Assembly (NCBI GenBank): GCA_017380975.1
Contig: JAFOCX010000275.1
Span: forward strand, 1-6,715
Length of the DNA stretch: 6,715 nucleotides
From: Lachnospiraceae bacterium
Lineage (GTDB): Bacteria > Bacillota > Clostridia > Lachnospirales > Lachnospiraceae
Direction: 5' to 3'
This document shows, piece after piece, positions 5,818 through 6,715 of the stretch. Below the pieces are notes generated by a model. The model had not been told where the DNA came from. It worked only from the letters and a program-made list of their open reading frames with translations, and searched no databases. The first letter of the stretch is position 1, and each line of letters begins with the position of its first letter. The translations under genes were made by a program, and so were the position numbers.

Positions 5818-6618
5818 TTATCTTAATTCCGGCGGAACCTGGATGAATGCCTGGCCCGGATCGATCTCCTCACGGATCATGCGGATAACTTCCGGATCCG
5901 GAGTCGGTAACTCAACTGCCTTGGATACATCGATATCGAAGCCTGTGTTCTCCTGAACCATCTCCGGAGTAACACCCTTGTAGTAACCTGCAAGATACAT
6001 TCTCTTTGTCTCTTCATCGAACTTCATGAGACCAAGGTCTGTAACAACAGCGATCGGTCCACGGTTGCCCGGAAGACCTTTCTTCTCACGTCCGCCCGGT
6101 CCATCGATCCAACCCGGGGATGTAACGTAGTCAATCTTCTCCATGAAACGACGTTTCTCGTGCTGGATCATGATGATTGTGTTGTTGAATGTAGCGATTG
6201 CGTTTGCACCGCCGGAACCTGTGAAACGTGTCTTCGGATTGTGGTAGTCACCGATACATGTGGAGTTAACGTTACCGTACGGGTCGATCTGAGCACCGCC
6301 GATGAAAGCAACGATACGCTCATTGTTGTGGATCCAGTCATTTGTCTCGAAACCGATAAAACGGATGTTCGGCCACTGGCAACCGCAGTGAGCCATGAAA
6401 CGAAGGTCACCTACGGAACGCGGAACTTCGATCGGGTCACAGTCCATAAGACCGGACTCAACGATAAGGTTACATTTCGGTGCGAATAATCTCTTAGCTA
6501 CAGATGCGCCGATAAGCGGAAGACCTGTACCTACGATAGCAATGTTATCGTTTGTGATGCACTGTGCGAGTGTGATCGCCTGCATCTCTTTATTAGTATA
6601 CTTTGTGTAATCAGCCAT
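5818..6618 (-). CDS. gctB: Glutaconate CoA-transferase, subunit B
   Basis: GctB and GctA form a heteromeric class I CoA-transferase that moves CoA from acetyl-CoA to (R)-2-hydroxyglutarate (and glutaconate), making the dehydratase substrate in the cytoplasm. The 266-residue product fits the family length. Glu54 in the segment LIVESGLMD (51-59) occupies the position of the catalytic glutamate known in A. fermentans GctB, which forms the covalent CoA thioester. The GSGGAN motif follows at 134-139, and GGAQIDPYGNVNST (107-120) and PGGREKKGLPGNRGP (174-188) are further family blocks. The ATG at 6618 is fixed by AAGGAGG 7 nt upstream, which overlaps the last codons of gctA; the gctA stop is 2 nt before the ATG, so the subunits are likely translationally coupled. 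Downstream is a 116-nt gap with a hairpin before gcdA. The assignment is firm because of the catalytic residue and the neighbours. Confidence 0.95.
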   Translation of the reverse strand: MADYTKYTNKEMQAITLAQCITNDNIAIVGTGLPLIGASVAKRLFAPKCNLIVESGLMDCDPIEVPRSVGDLRFMAHCGCQWPNIRFIGFETNDWIHNNERIVAFIGGAQIDPYGNVNSTCIGDYHNPKTRFTGSGGANAIATFNNTIIMIQHEKRRFMEKIDYVTSPGWIDGPGGREKKGLPGNRGPIAVVTDLGLMKFDEETKRMYLAGYYKGVTPEMVQENTGFDIDVSKAVELPTPDPEVIRMIREEIDPGQAFIQVPPELR

Positions 6619-6620
6619 GA

Positions 6621-6715
6621 TTAATCCTCCTTGCTTACATCTGTTGCGTAGCCGTAGCCATCGGACACTTTTAACTTAAGGAGACGGTTGATACCGATCT
6701 TCTCAAGGAATTCAG
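6621..6715 (-). CDS. gctA: Glutaconate CoA-transferase, subunit A (C-terminal 30 residues only)
   Basis: The last 30 codons of a gene enter from the right edge and end at TAA (6621-6623). The visible peptide runs from EFLEKIGINRLLKLKVSDG to a DVSKED terminus. The fragment is too short to assign alone. The assignment to gctA rests on its place: it ends 2 nt before gctB, its final codons carry the gctB ribosome binding site, and the subunits of this enzyme are encoded as a gctA-gctB pair at the head of the hydroxyglutarate operon. The main operon promoter should lie upstream of gctA, outside this window. Confidence 0.85.
   Translation of the reverse strand, partial: EFLEKIGINRLLKLKVSDGYGYATDVSKED

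Overview
This window holds most of a 2-hydroxyglutarate (glutamate fermentation) gene cluster, with every gene on the minus strand. In transcription order, from right to left, they are: the 3' end of gctA, then gctB (glutaconate CoA-transferase), gcdA (carboxyltransferase subunit of Na+-pumping glutaconyl-CoA decarboxylase), hgdC (ATP-driven activator), and hgdA and hgdB (2-hydroxyglutaryl-CoA dehydratase). The left edge carries the start of an unrelated-looking membrane transporter of MFS type. The gene order equals the one I recall for the hydroxyglutarate operon of Acidaminococcus fermentans. The proteins match that family closely in length and active-site residues, for example Glu54 in GctB and the paired cluster cysteines 128 and 167 in HgdC.

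The host is most likely a strictly anaerobic, amino-acid-fermenting member of the Bacillota. Supporting points are the oxygen-sensitive pathway, strong GGAGG ribosome binding sites before every complete gene, and near-balanced base composition. Clostridia (Lachnospiraceae, Clostridium symbiosum-like) and Negativicutes (Acidaminococcaceae) are both possible; the sequence alone does not let me name a species.

How the genes work together: GctAB moves CoA from acetyl-CoA to (R)-2-hydroxyglutarate. HgdC hydrolyses ATP to inject one low-potential electron into HgdAB, which removes water by a ketyl-radical route to give glutaconyl-CoA. GcdA, with membrane and biotin subunits not present here, decarboxylates glutaconyl-CoA to crotonyl-CoA and helps drive Na+ export. 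The 2-hydroxyglutarate and glutamate dehydrogenases are also not in view.

Layout: gctA and gctB are nearly contiguous (2 nt apart). A 116-nt gap with an 11-bp hairpin separates gctB from gcdA. A 214-nt gap separates gcdA from hgdC and is the most information-rich non-coding part: a long GNRA-capped hairpin just after gcdA, a good extended -10 promoter (TTGCGG-18-TATAAT), and an 11/12 direct repeat flanking the start site. A 74-nt gap with a 7-bp hairpin separates hgdC from hgdA. hgdA and hgdB are 4 nt apart. A canonical intrinsic terminator follows hgdB. No stretch over 300 bases lacks a gene. I see no mobile element, CRISPR array or RNA gene. The pathway is a known one; the part that may be undescribed is the non-coding layer that appears to split the cluster into two transcription units.
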